Shown here: positions 63,812 to 64,000 of the stretch, in pieces
Numbering within the stretch: position 1 is the first letter of the stretch
Layout of the letters: each line of letters begins with the position of its first letter
Assembly: GCF_963662255.1 (NCBI RefSeq)
Contig: NC_085049.1
Location: 26,196,142 to 26,260,141, forward strand
Length of the DNA: 64,000 bases
Reading direction: 5' to 3'
Source: Cinclus cinclus
Lineage: Eukaryota > Chordata > Aves > Passeriformes > Cinclidae
Position numbers and translations under genes: made by a program
Notes under the pieces: generated by a model
What the model was told of the DNA's origin: nothing
The model's database searches: none
Seen by the model: the letters and a program-made list of their open reading frames with translations, nothing else

Positions 63812-63840
63812 CTGGTGTAATTCCAAAGGAGTTACACCAG
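63812..63840. repeat. 13-bp palindrome of the ctggtgtaa/ttacaccag family
   Basis: The arms ctggtgtaattcc and ggagttacaccag are reverse complements except for one position, with AAA between them. The wording 'gtgtaa.tcc...ggagttacacc' is familiar to me from an old, widely dispersed sauropsid repeat, but I cannot name the family with certainty. Confidence 0.5.
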
Positions 63841-64000
63841 GAATGAGCTTCAACCATTATATCTAATGTTGCTAAGAAGGTCTCAATAATAGATTTTTTT
63901 AAGTCCTTGATTCAGAATACTAATGAAGTATTCCTTTAAAAAGAGCACTTGAGTGGGATGCTACTAATACAAATATGCTCTGGTATTTTACACCACATCT

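Larger units (their letters stand above)
56045..64000 (-). other. SSPN: SSPN intron 1 (partial)
   Basis: No coding exon could be recognised between 56045 and the right edge. I looked on the minus strand for the N-terminal cytosolic segment, the CCGCRFP-like word and membrane segment 1, and found nothing. Intron 1 is therefore at least 8 kb. It contains simple repeats, an ancient MIR-like SINE, a palindromic repeat near the edge and a cluster of muscle-type motifs around 58.8-59.0 kb. Confidence 0.75.

Noticed and set aside
1..64000. CRISPR arrays, tRNA or rRNA genes, bacterial operons
   Set aside because: No regularly spaced repeats, no cloverleaf with A/B boxes and no rRNA-like sequence were seen; the window is clearly vertebrate nuclear DNA.

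Overview
The window looks like nuclear DNA from a bird. It is exon-poor, with very large introns, CR1-type LINE fragments (including a characteristic CR1 3' terminus) and an ancient MIR-like SINE. It carries the 3' ends of two vertebrate genes in the tail-to-tail order I know from mammals (ITPR2 and SSPN on human 12p). Class Aves is an inference from the CR1 content; I cannot name the species. There is no bacterial, plasmid or phage architecture. Most open reading frames are chance frames in GC-rich intronic or intergenic DNA.

Layout. 1-18995: part of a very long intron of ITPR2 (+ strand), the inositol 1,4,5-trisphosphate receptor type 2. 18996-19157 and 20392-20478: its last two coding exons, encoding the C-terminal coiled coil and tail, followed by a possible polyadenylation signal at 20534. 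About 20.5-50.1 kb: a gene-free intergenic interval with two CR1 copies, a 21-base G run, one CpG-enriched patch near 46.3-46.8 kb and a segment near 33.6-33.9 kb that looks like conserved non-coding DNA. 50734-51099 and 55958-56044 (- strand): the last two coding exons of SSPN (sarcospan). 56045-64000: part of SSPN intron 1; the first coding exon, which should hold the N-terminus and first membrane segment, is not visible and probably lies beyond the right edge.

How the genes relate. ITPR2 is an endoplasmic-reticulum calcium-release channel. SSPN is a small four-pass membrane protein of the dystrophin-glycoprotein complex. They converge (ITPR2 ->, <- SSPN) with about 30 kb between their stop codons. 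They are separate genes that share a syntenic block, not an operon or pathway unit. Regulatory candidates are listed with low confidence: a bZIP site cluster at 3.4 kb, a CpG-rich patch with a MEF2-like site at 46.5 kb and a muscle-motif cluster in SSPN intron 1 at 58.8-59.0 kb.

I did not find a new biological system. The observations most worth checking are the CpG-rich intergenic patch, the bZIP cluster, the putative conserved elements and the old palindromic repeats.
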